Origin: Varibaculum timonense_A | GTDB lineage: Bacteria; Actinomycetota; Actinomycetes; Actinomycetales; Actinomycetaceae | NCBI RefSeq assembly: GCF_027694345.1 | Contig: NZ_JAQEVU010000006.1 | Coordinates: forward strand, 158,298-222,297 | Length of the DNA stretch: 64,000 nt | Direction of reading: 5' to 3' | In this document: one piece after another, positions 43,428 through 50,915 of the stretch | Numbering within the stretch: the first letter of the stretch is position 1 | Layout of the letters: every line of letters begins with the position of its first letter | The notes under the pieces: model-generated | What the model was told of the DNA's origin: nothing | The model's input: the letters and a program-made list of their open reading frames with translations, nothing else | Databases searched by the model: none | Made by a program: the position numbers and the translations under genes

Positions 43428-44402
43428 TTATCCCAAGTCCGATTCGCTAGCTTTCGTTAAACGCAGTTGGACGATAGTCATAACTAAAATGATGATTAGT
43501 AAGATGACAGCCATTGCGGCTGCATATCCCATTTGACCTTGTTGAAAAGCTTTTTCGTAGATATAAAAGTAAATAACCCGAGTGGAATCCAGCGGTCCCC
43601 CTTTGGTTGCTACGGCTACAGTGTCAAAAATCTGGAAGGACCCAATCATAGAAACCACTATCACCATCACTAGGATGGGGCGTATCAGTGGCAAGGTTAT
43701 AGAGAAGAAGCTTCTAGTGGTGCTAGCTCCATCTATTTGCGCGGCGTCGTAAATCATTTTTGGAACTATTTGCATTCCCGCGAAAATTAGTAGTGCTGTG
43801 TACCCCATGTTTCGCCAGGAGTTCACGAGTGCAACCGTAAAGATAGCAATATCAGGATTGCCATAAAAAGCGATGGGTTCGCTATGAATCATAGTTAATA
43901 AATGGTTCACGAGACCAACATTAGGATCTAGTAAAAATAAGGTGATTACCGCAATAGTGACGTTTGGTACTAGCCAGGGAATAAGTAAGAGCGAACGTAC
44001 TAAGCTGGATTTGCTGATACGTTGCATTAGCACGGCTATTCCTAAACCAGCTATGGTTTGGGTGGTGATATTGACGAGAACGTAGATGACGGTCACTAAA
44101 AGTGCATGAACGAAATGATGGTCGGTCAGTAGCTTTTGATAGTTTGCAAACCCTACGAACTTCGCAGGAGAAATTAAATCCCAATCTGTAAAACTTATAG
44201 CTAGACCTCGTATCATGGGAACCAGATAAAATACTAGGAATCCGATTACGGCAGGGGCTATGAAAAGGTATCCGGCTCGCTTCTCTGCTAGCTTTAACTT
44301 GCTAGGCTTCCTACCTGAAAAGTCTAGAGTATTAGTCATTTTAGTTTCAGACGTGCTGGTCTCAGCAGCGTCCTCACTATTTATAAATCCGATAGCAGTC
44401 AT
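43428..44402 (-). CDS. sugar ABC transporter permease (MalF type)
   Basis: About 324 residues from the ATG at 44402. A cytosolic N-terminus leads into six helices; the EAA loop (YDAAQIDGASTTRSFFSITLPLIRPI) contacts the ATPase. A longer frame starts from a GTG at 44435, but the ATG at 44402 has a strong GAGGAG site 6-7 bases upstream and is preferred. It is the first gene of the minus-strand operon: permease - permease - binding protein - alpha-galactosidase. Confidence 0.92.
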   Translation of the reverse strand: MTAIGFINSEDAAETSTSETKMTNTLDFSGRKPSKLKLAEKRAGYLFIAPAVIGFLVFYLVPMIRGLAISFTDWDLISPAKFVGFANYQKLLTDHHFVHALLVTVIYVLVNITTQTIAGLGIAVLMQRISKSSLVRSLLLIPWLVPNVTIAVITLFLLDPNVGLVNHLLTMIHSEPIAFYGNPDIAIFTVALVNSWRNMGYTALLIFAGMQIVPKMIYDAAQIDGASTTRSFFSITLPLIRPILVMVIVVSMIGSFQIFDTVAVATKGGPLDSTRVIYFYIYEKAFQQGQMGYAAAMAVILLIIILVMTIVQLRLTKASESDLG

Positions 44403-44498
44403 CTTCGACTCCTCAGCTAGTAAGACTTGCGTCACAGCAATTATTACGTTAGTTTCTTTAGTAAGTCAAGCGTTTTCAGTAAATGGGGGTTTACCAGT
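44403..44498. promoter_or_regulatory. divergent promoter region of the sugar cassette
   Basis: A gap of about 96 bases between the divergent permease and ROK regulator genes. It contains TTACGTTAG..TTTAGTAA (44444-44464), an imperfect palindrome with TTAC/GTAA arms that could be the operator for the ROK repressor. Promoters in both directions must lie here. No consensus is clear enough to mark. Confidence 0.4.
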
Positions 44499-45659
44499 GT
44501 GAATGCTCAGCGAAGAATTCAGCGGCGCACCAATATGGAAGCTGCATTACGTTACCTGACAGGCTGCTCGGATACTGTTGCCAATGTTGCAAAACAAATT
44601 GGGGTAACTCGCCCGGCGGCTGAATCAATTGTGGCTGACCTGGTTAAACTTGGCTGGGTTGAGAATGTGCCCACCCCCGAAGGGGTAATCGCAATGGGCA
44701 GACCGGCTGCCTACTACAAACTCTCTTCTCAGGCTGGGCATGTCCTTTCCTTAGATATCGGAGCTCATCACGTCAGTGCGCTCACAGCAGATTTAAGCGG
44801 GAATATTCTCGCTGAAAATACTGACGATTTAGCTGAGAATACACCTACAAAAATGCGTATAGAAGCTGCCTTAACTGTTAGTAAAAAAACTTTGGAAGAG
44901 ACCAATTGTGGCAAAACCTGGGTCTGTGTGACCGGAAGCCCCGGGGTTCAGTATCAGGGAAAGGTTGCATATTTTGGGGGTAAAGGTATGCCGGGCTGGC
45001 AGGGACTGCAACTTGATCAGGTGGTTTCTGAGGAGCTTGGGGTTAAAGTGACTACTGTTGGAGACTGCGCCCTGGGGGCTAGAGGGGAATCCTGGGTTGG
45101 TGCAGCCTCCAAACATAACGACGTTGTCTTCATCTTAGCGGGAATTCGCACTGGTGCGGCCAGTGTTCTTGACGGAAGGGTGCGAGCGGGGAGTCGGGGA
45201 GCCGCAGGTCTAATTGGAGAAATTCCGCAACTGAGATGGAGGGAGTTAGAAGCGGAAAGTTTCGCAAAAAGTATCTATAGTCCTAACCAACCCCCCAATC
45301 GAGAAAGTATGTTTAGGCAGGCGCGAGAAGGAAATAAACTGGCGATTGCCGGCGCAGCGAGATTCGGTGAGATATTGGGGCTGGGAACTGCCAGTATGAT
45401 TGCGGTTATTGACCCTGAGTGTGTGGTACTTGGGGGACAATTTTGTGACTATGCGAATCTATTTTTGCCAAAAATGGAGCAGACCATCAGAAAACTTTGT
45501 CCATTCCCTCCCTCAATTGTGGTATCCACTTTAGGGAGGCGGGCTGTAGCTCTTGGGGGAATTCGTTACGCCCTAGATGGTGTTTTGGATCAAATAAGGG
45601 TACATGCCCTGAACTCTGACTATTTCCCTGCTGCTGATTCCGATAGGTTTTGGCAATAA
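44499..45659 (+). CDS. ROK-family (NagC/XylR-type) transcriptional regulator
   Basis: About 386 residues from the GTG at 44499, preceded by GGGGGT. The N-terminal helix-turn-helix (about 10-60) reads ANVAKQIGVTRPAAESIVADLVKLGW. The ROK domain follows (ISLDIGAHHVSAL-type, here LSLDIGAHHVSALTADLSG) with GMPGWQGL. The ROK zinc cysteines are not seen. The reading frame also stays open upstream to 44427, without a ribosome binding site. The gene is divergent from the sugar ABC-GH36 operon and most likely represses it, with the effector unknown. Confidence 0.88.
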   Translation: MNAQRRIQRRTNMEAALRYLTGCSDTVANVAKQIGVTRPAAESIVADLVKLGWVENVPTPEGVIAMGRPAAYYKLSSQAGHVLSLDIGAHHVSALTADLSGNILAENTDDLAENTPTKMRIEAALTVSKKTLEETNCGKTWVCVTGSPGVQYQGKVAYFGGKGMPGWQGLQLDQVVSEELGVKVTTVGDCALGARGESWVGAASKHNDVVFILAGIRTGAASVLDGRVRAGSRGAAGLIGEIPQLRWRELEAESFAKSIYSPNQPPNRESMFRQAREGNKLAIAGAARFGEILGLGTASMIAVIDPECVVLGGQFCDYANLFLPKMEQTIRKLCPFPPSIVVSTLGRRAVALGGIRYALDGVLDQIRVHALNSDYFPAADSDRFWQ

Positions 45660-46050
45660 ATCGACAGCTTCCTTAGGGGAAAGAGCGCAATATGTATGAT
45701 TGATTACTTTCGTGCTTATCAGAGAATTCCAAACTCGTTGTCCAAAAAATACAAATTATGCGATGGTGCATTGCGTGGGCATCACGAGCGTATGTGGGCA
45801 GTTCAACAGGAGATTACTTTGACCAGGTAGACACGGTTCCGTAAAATACTAAATGTTGTGTGTCCTGGAACAATCCAGGCGCAGGTTATCTACCTGCAGC
45901 ATTGGCAAAAACGGGACGCTAGACGGAAGACAGTAAACAGTCGGGTGGAAAACACTACGGCAGCGTCCGCAACACTCTTGGTATTTACGCCGTTTTGTTG
46001 CTGCGCCCGCAGGATTTCTACCCCCAAAGAAGAAACGAAGGCTTAAGCCC
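45660..46050 (+). promoter_or_regulatory. rplM leader region
   Basis: A 391-base gap. The first 150 bases (45660-45810) show nothing recognisable and may contain the ROK-gene terminator. A strong promoter (next entry) starts a leader of about 200 bases carrying two adjacent hairpins: CCTGG-AACAAT-CCAGG (45864-45879) and GCAGGT-TATCT-ACCTGC (45881-45897). The position suggests autogenous control of rplM-rpsI, which is known for this operon in other bacteria. Confidence 0.55.
45819..45847 (+). promoter_or_regulatory. rplM-rpsI promoter
   Basis: TTGACC (45819-45824) and TAAAAT (45842-45847) are separated by exactly 17 bases, close to the housekeeping consensus. Transcription would begin near 45854, about 200 bases upstream of the rplM start. 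Confidence 0.7.
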
Positions 46051-46497
46051 GTGCGAACTTATAATCCGAAAGCCGGTGACACCCAAAACAAGAAATGGTA
46101 TGTCATCGACGCTGAAGACGTCGTCCTCGGACGACTGGCGGCAATTGCCGCCAAGCTGCTGCGTGGCAAACATAAGCCGACCTACACCCCTAACGAGGAT
46201 ATGGGCGATCACGTCATTATCGTGAACGCTGCCAAGGTCGGACTTACTGGCAACAAACGCCAGCAGAAACGCGCCTACCGCCACTCTGGTTACCCCGGTG
46301 GCTTAAAATCTGTGTCCTATGGTGACTTGCTAGACAAGAAGCCAGAGGTAGCAGTAGAAAAGGCTGTGCGCGGCATGGTTCCCCACACTCGGTTGGGGCG
46401 TGCCCAAATGAAGAAGCTGCATGTATTCGCTGGTTCAGAACACAACCACGCGGCACAGCAGCCAGAACCATACGAAATTAAAAAAATCGCCCAGTAG
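46051..46497 (+). CDS. rplM: large ribosomal subunit protein uL13
   Basis: A 148-residue L13, an early assembly protein of the large subunit. WYVIDAEDVVLGRLAAIAAKLLRGKHKP and the C-terminal MVPHTRLGRAQMKKLHVFAGSEHNH are diagnostic. The start is a GTG (MRTYNPKAGD) with GAAACGAAGG upstream. rpsI follows 27 bases later. Confidence 0.97.
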   Translation: MRTYNPKAGDTQNKKWYVIDAEDVVLGRLAAIAAKLLRGKHKPTYTPNEDMGDHVIIVNAAKVGLTGNKRQQKRAYRHSGYPGGLKSVSYGDLLDKKPEVAVEKAVRGMVPHTRLGRAQMKKLHVFAGSEHNHAAQQPEPYEIKKIAQ

Positions 46498-46524
46498 CCC
46501 TGAGCCAAAACCCTGAGGAGAATT

Positions 46525-47016
46525 GTGGCTGATACCACCGAAAATGAAGAGCTGTTGGAGGAGAATGCCCCCAGCTCTTACACCACGGAAACCCAGTCGG
46601 AGCAGACCGGCTCCGGACAGTCCGTGACCGCTCCCGGCATTGGGCTGGGACGCCGTAAAAGCGCGATTGCGCGTGTCCGGTTGGTGCCGGGCAGCGGCGA
46701 ATGGAAAATCAACGGCAGAACTATCGAGAACTATTTCCCGAACAAGTTGCATCAGCAGCTAGTACGGGCACCGTTCACTTTACTTGACCTAGAAGGACGT
46801 TTCGACGTTATCGCTCGGGTCTCTGGCGGCGGAATCTCCGGTCAAGCCGGAGCAGTTCGTCTGGGCATTGCCCGCGCCCTGAACGAAATCGATCGGGAAG
46901 CTAACCGTCCTGCCCTAAAGAAGGCGGGATTCCTAACCCGCGATTCACGCGCCGTTGAGCGTAAGAAGCCCGGTCTCAAGAAGGCACGTAAGGCTTCGCA
47001 ATACTCCAAGCGTTAA
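46525..47016 (+). CDS. rpsI: small ribosomal subunit protein uS9
   Basis: A 163-residue S9 whose C-terminal tail contacts P-site tRNA (LKKARKASQYSKR). The core GLGRRKSAIARVRLVPG.G.WKINGR is typical. An acidic N-terminal extension of about 38 residues (ENEELLEENAPSSYTTETQSEQ) precedes it, as in other actinobacteria. The start is a GTG after GAGGAGAAT. The gene ends at a strong terminator. Confidence 0.97.
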   Translation: MADTTENEELLEENAPSSYTTETQSEQTGSGQSVTAPGIGLGRRKSAIARVRLVPGSGEWKINGRTIENYFPNKLHQQLVRAPFTLLDLEGRFDVIARVSGGGISGQAGAVRLGIARALNEIDREANRPALKKAGFLTRDSRAVERKKPGLKKARKASQYSKR

Positions 47017-47033
47017 TCTTTCACGCTTATATA

Positions 47034-47077
47034 TTTTGCCCGGTAAAGGCGGTTTATATCGCCCTTACCGGGCAAAA
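47034..47077 (+). terminator. rplM-rpsI operon terminator
   Basis: TTTTGCCCGGTAA (47034-47046) pairs with TTACCGGGCAAAA (47065-47077), extended by GGCG/CGCC inside. It starts 17 bases after the rpsI stop. Confidence 0.85.
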
Positions 47078-47216
47078 CTATATCGAAATAATGCGGTGCG
47101 GCCATAGGGGCGGAGATTGCTATAAGCAATAAATAACACTTGCTATTGTTTGCTAATCTCTATACAAAAACTTTCGTCTGGTGTTAATCTGAACTCGAGA
47201 ATAGGAAGGTAGATAT

Positions 47217-47522
47217 ATGGCAAATACAGCAGCAGTCTATGCACGTATAGATCCACAGCTCAAAGCAGACGTAGAGGATATTCTTTCTCGCTTGGGTGTT
47301 ACGCCCTCCTCGGTGGTGCAAATGCTCTACAGTCAGATTAAACTGACCAGAAGTATTCCCTTCGGGATTAAACTTCCTGCTAAAGAGCCGCTTTCCCTGG
47401 CTGAACTAACTAGGGAACAGCTAAATGCCGAACTGCAGAAAGGTTACGATTCCATTCTTTCGGGCAAATCGTACTCTGTAGACGAGGTCGATGAAATCAT
47501 GAACCGAGAGTATGGCATATAA
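47217..47522 (+). CDS. RelB/DinJ-family antitoxin
   Basis: A 101-residue antitoxin. The N-terminus (AVYARIDPQLKADVEDILSRLGVTPSSVVQMLYSQI) is the ribbon-helix-helix of the RelB/DinJ group. The C-terminal helix (LNAELQKGYDSILSGKSYSVDEVDEIMN) would wrap the toxin. GGAAGGTAGA precedes the ATG. The stop overlaps the toxin start by one base (TAATG), so expression is coupled. It would neutralise the toxin and autorepress the promoter. Confidence 0.88.
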   Translation: MANTAAVYARIDPQLKADVEDILSRLGVTPSSVVQMLYSQIKLTRSIPFGIKLPAKEPLSLAELTREQLNAELQKGYDSILSGKSYSVDEVDEIMNREYGI

Positions 47523-47848
47523 TGGGTAGCTACCTCATCAAATATTCAGATGAAGCCCTGCAGGATTTGAAAAATATCTTTGAATACATTGCTAGCCAGC
47601 TACGAGAACCGGGGATAGCTGTTGGGCAAGTGAACCGGATTCGTGAGAGCATACGCAGCCTTGAGCAATTTCCGGCTCGCAACAAAGTGGTGACATGGGA
47701 GCCCTGGCATAGCCTCGAAATGCGACAAATGCCGGTAGATAACTTTATTGCGTTCTACACCATCAACAATGACACGTCCGCAGTTAATGTAGTTCGTGTC
47801 TTCTACGGCAAGCGAGATGTTCAAAGCTACGTTCGGCAGTCATCTTGA
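47522..47848 (+). CDS. RelE/ParE-family toxin
   Basis: A 108-residue toxin. LIKYSDEALQDLKNIFEYIASQL at the start and the C-terminal strands (FIAFYTINNDTSAVNVVRVFYGKRD) follow the RelE/ParE fold. The sequence is full length without frameshift, in contrast to the YoeB gene at 23886. It could be an mRNA interferase or a gyrase poison; the family does not decide this by eye. It forms an intact module between rpsI and coaA. Confidence 0.85.
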   Translation: MGSYLIKYSDEALQDLKNIFEYIASQLREPGIAVGQVNRIRESIRSLEQFPARNKVVTWEPWHSLEMRQMPVDNFIAFYTINNDTSAVNVVRVFYGKRDVQSYVRQSS

Positions 47849-47852
47849 TAGT

Positions 47853-48857
47853 TTAGATTTTGCGGAGGTAGACGTTTTCTAGGCGGTGCGAAGCGTCTTT
47901 ACGCAATATCAATGTCGCCCGCCCTCGGGTGGGACGAATCTGTTGCTCCAGGTTGGGCAGATTTATCGATGTCCAAATATCGTGAGCAATTTGGCGGGCT
48001 ACCGAATCGGAAATACCGGCATAAACCTGGAAATAAGATTCTGGGTCTTGGAAAGCAGATTCCTTGAGCGAGACGAACCGCTCAATAAACCATTTCTCAA
48101 TATCACAGGTTTTGGCATCTACGTAGATTGAAAAATCAAAGAAATCACTGACCGCCAAAGATTTGTGGTCATCTAACCCGCTGCGCCCGTCCTCTTGATC
48201 AAGGCGTTTTTCCAAGTTAGGCAGGTCTTGATGTCCTCGATAAACCCAGGCTGGCTGCAACACATTTATGCCCTCCAGGATTAACACATCAGGGCTGGCA
48301 ACTTTAATAAACTTCCCCGGAACCACGTCATAGGTGACGTGCGAATAAACCGGGGCTTTTACCTCTTCTGCTCCCGCTTTCACCTGGCTAACAAAATTCA
48401 GGAGGGCGCGTCGGTTATAGGACTCAGGGAAGCCTTTACGAGCCATTAATCCTGCTCGTTCCAGCTCGGCGTTCGGATACAAGAATCCATCAGTAGTTAC
48501 CAGAGCTACCCGAGAAGTCTCCGGCCAGCGACTAAGCAGGTTCTGTAAAATGCGGGCAGTGGTTGATTTACCAACCGCTACTGAACCGGCAACCCCAATA
48601 ATGAAGGGAATCCGGCGTTTATGGGGGCGACCAAAAAAATCTTGTTGGTCTTGAGCGAGGGCGCGAGAATGTAAAACCCGGTAACGCAGCAACGCTGACA
48701 GGGGGCGATAAACGGCGTCTGCCTCCTCTAAATCAATCGGATCACCCAACGCTGCCAGGGACCGCAAATCCGCTTCGGTCAGCGGCATTGGGGTTTTGGT
48801 GGCGAGGGCACGCCAGGAGGTTCGGTCAAATTCTTCGTAAATGGATTTAGCCGTCAT
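47853..48857 (-). CDS. coaA: pantothenate kinase, type I
   Basis: A 334-residue CoaA, which phosphorylates pantothenate in the first step of coenzyme A synthesis. The P-loop GVAGSVAVGKSTTARIL (about 88-104), TTDGFLYPN and the KGFPESYN blocks are conserved. It is convergent with the toxin gene, only 4 bases from its stop. Confidence 0.96.
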   Translation of the reverse strand: MTAKSIYEEFDRTSWRALATKTPMPLTEADLRSLAALGDPIDLEEADAVYRPLSALLRYRVLHSRALAQDQQDFFGRPHKRRIPFIIGVAGSVAVGKSTTARILQNLLSRWPETSRVALVTTDGFLYPNAELERAGLMARKGFPESYNRRALLNFVSQVKAGAEEVKAPVYSHVTYDVVPGKFIKVASPDVLILEGINVLQPAWVYRGHQDLPNLEKRLDQEDGRSGLDDHKSLAVSDFFDFSIYVDAKTCDIEKWFIERFVSLKESAFQDPESYFQVYAGISDSVARQIAHDIWTSINLPNLEQQIRPTRGRATLILRKDASHRLENVYLRKI

Positions 48858-48899
48858 ATTTCTGGCTCCGCAATGCTTTCTCGCGCTGTTTTAATCCCT

Positions 48900-48938
48900 A
48901 TGCCGCCACTGCCGGGTAGAACCCGGCAGTGGCGGCAT
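48900..48938 (-). terminator. strong hairpin after glmM
   Basis: A perfect 18-bp stem (ATGCCGCCACTGCCGGGT at 48900-48917 against 48921-48938) with a 3-base loop in the 90-base gap between glmM and coaA on the minus strand. No U-run follows on the minus strand, so it may attenuate or stabilise RNA rather than terminate cleanly. Confidence 0.6.
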
Positions 48939-48947
48939 GACATTGTC

Positions 48948-50288
48948 CTATAACGATAGCCGGTTCTTTACTTCGCCTGCTAGGTGTTCACAAACCGCAT
49001 CGGCTTGTTCTTGGGTAGCGGCTTCTACCATTACCCGCACCAACGGTTCGGTTCCGGAAGCGCGCAGCACTACCCGCCCGGTATCGCCCAGCTCTTCCTC
49101 GGCTTTCGCAATTTCTGCCTGCAACCCGGCATCATCGGTGCGTGTCTTGTCCACGTTCGGTACATTAATCAGGGTTTGCGGTAAGCGTTTTACGAACTCG
49201 CAAATCTTCTCTAGAGGCTGACCAGCGTCTTTAACTGCGCGGGCAATGCATAGCGCGGTCAGAATCCCGTCTCCGGTAGTGGCGTGGTTGGCGTTAATAA
49301 CGTGTCCGGATTGTTCCCCGCCCAGCACAAAACCTTGCTCGCGCATTTTTTCGAGGACGTAGCGGTCACCGACAGCGGTCTGTACAGTGTTAATCCCTTT
49401 TTCTTTCATCGCCAAGATTAAGCCCAGGTTCGACATAATCGTGATTACCAGGGTGTTTCCTGTCAGCTCGCCCTTTTCTTTGAAAGAAGCTGCCAACATT
49501 CCCATGATTTTGTCGCCGTCAATCAAGTTACCGGTGGAATCTACCGCCAGGCAGCGATCCGCGTCTCCGTCGAAAGCCACCCCGAAATCACATCCGGCTG
49601 CCACTACTTGGCTTTGTAGCTGTTGAGGGTGGGTAGAGCCGCAATTATCGTTAATGTTGCGTCCATCGGGGGAGGCGTTTATTACTACCGTGTCCACCCC
49701 GGCTTCTTGGAGTGCTTCCGGGCCGAGTCGGCTGGCGGCTCCGTTGGCGCAATCTACCGCTATGCGCAAACCAGAAAGGTCTCCTGCCGCCCGCACCAGG
49801 TGTTTAATATAGAGCTTTTCCGCACTTTCACGTTCGGCGTTTATTTCCCCTACGCTTTCACCTATAGGGCGGTCGGTTTCATCTCCTAGGAGCTGCTCGA
49901 TTTGGTCTTCGATTGCGTCGGGGAGTTTATAGCCACCACGGGCAAAGAACTTGATGCCATTATCAGGCATGGGATTGTGGGAGGCGGAAATCATTACCCC
50001 CAAATCAACATCGGTTTTTGCGGTCAGGTAAGCGACACAGGGGGTGGTGACTACCCCGATACGGTTTACGTCTACGCCCTCGGAAGCAAGTCCTGCCGAA
50101 ATTGCGTGGTCGAGAAAATCACCGGACATACGGGTATCGCGGGCAACGATTGCTCGCAGCTTGCGACCTTTAGGCGCGTCTTTGCGGATTTGTTTCGCTG
50201 CTGCTCGCCCTAGTTCTAAAGCCAATTCAGGGGTTAGCTCTTGATTGGCTAGACCGCGTACTCCATCGGTTCCAAAAAGTCTGCCCAT
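48948..50288 (-). CDS. glmM: phosphoglucosamine mutase
   Basis: A 446-residue GlmM, which converts glucosamine-6-phosphate to glucosamine-1-phosphate for peptidoglycan precursors. The phosphoserine loop ISASHNPMPDNGIKFF (Ser about 102), the magnesium-binding DGDADR and the C-terminal RASGTEPLVRVMVEA are present. The ATG follows AAGACAGGTAAA. It works with glmS, encoded divergently nearby. Its gene lies upstream of coaA on the minus strand. Confidence 0.97.
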   Translation of the reverse strand: MGRLFGTDGVRGLANQELTPELALELGRAAAKQIRKDAPKGRKLRAIVARDTRMSGDFLDHAISAGLASEGVDVNRIGVVTTPCVAYLTAKTDVDLGVMISASHNPMPDNGIKFFARGGYKLPDAIEDQIEQLLGDETDRPIGESVGEINAERESAEKLYIKHLVRAAGDLSGLRIAVDCANGAASRLGPEALQEAGVDTVVINASPDGRNINDNCGSTHPQQLQSQVVAAGCDFGVAFDGDADRCLAVDSTGNLIDGDKIMGMLAASFKEKGELTGNTLVITIMSNLGLILAMKEKGINTVQTAVGDRYVLEKMREQGFVLGGEQSGHVINANHATTGDGILTALCIARAVKDAGQPLEKICEFVKRLPQTLINVPNVDKTRTDDAGLQAEIAKAEEELGDTGRVVLRASGTEPLVRVMVEAATQEQADAVCEHLAGEVKNRLSL

Positions 50289-50378
50289 TTTACCTGTCTT
50301 TCAACTAGCAGAATCTGACTTTCTCAGCCTACCCCACTTGAAAGCTTTGCTTATTTTCTTTTGGGTGGTCTGGCAGAA

Positions 50379-50564
50379 TTATTGGGGTTGTTTTGCTGGT
50401 GTTGTTTCTTCGTTATGCAGATGAATCGTTTTGTTACATAAATGAATTGTTTTTAATGCTATTATTAGTGTTGCTATTAAAACAATGGTTAATAGTGTGA
50501 AAAATATAAATCCTCCAAAAAATAGTAATAGCTCAAACCATGTTGGTTCTAGAATGTTTTCCAT
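50379..50564 (-). CDS. small single-pass membrane protein
   Basis: A 61-residue frame with a membrane helix (about 10-37: ELLLFFGGFIFFTLLTIVLIATLIIAL) and a His/Lys-rich tail. A GGGAAGG site lies about 8 bases before the ATG. I do not recognise a family. Base composition is clearly more AT-rich than glmM and glmS, which suggests recent acquisition or low constraint. The length is short, so it may not be expressed. Confidence 0.45.
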   Translation of the reverse strand: MENILEPTWFELLLFFGGFIFFTLLTIVLIATLIIALKTIHLCNKTIHLHNEETTPAKQPQ

Positions 50565-50915
50565 TGATTTAACCTTCCCCGTTGTAGATTACTCGTCCCA
50601 GTTGATCACCTTTCAGGATGTGGTAACCTTCTTTTTCCATAAAATATGGCGAGTATTAGGGGTAATGCCCTTTCTTTTATTTTCATAGATACCTCACTGT
50701 ATTACTTTTTAGGATGATTTTAGCAGTGACTTTGGTAAAAAACAATGGTAAGGCTAACCTATTTTTTGATTGTAGCTGACCTGATTGACTCTCCGTAGAG
50801 ACAGCAATGCCTTTGGGTAATCGACCCCGGATACTATTTTCGATTATCGCTGCTAATGCGGGCGGGATAACTGGCTGGATAGCAATGCGGCTGAAGTCGT
50901 GCAAAAATCAATTTC
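50565..50915. other. gene-free region upstream of glmS
   Basis: A 351-base region. A 73-codon frame on the minus strand (50683-50904) has no ribosome binding site and no recognisable family. TTGACT occurs near 50783, without a well-placed -10 partner. No glmS ribozyme-like layout (P1/P2 pseudoknot) could be recognised by eye. No ribosome binding site is obvious directly before the glmS ATG. Confidence 0.5.

Noticed and set aside
50683..50904. Minus-strand frame of 73 codons before glmS
   Set aside because: There is no ribosome binding site, no family resemblance, and it sits where a glmS promoter is expected.
50565..50915. A glmS ribozyme upstream of glmS
   Set aside because: No recognisable P1/P2 fold could be traced by eye; glmS ribozymes are mainly known from Firmicutes. 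A covariance search would be needed to exclude it.
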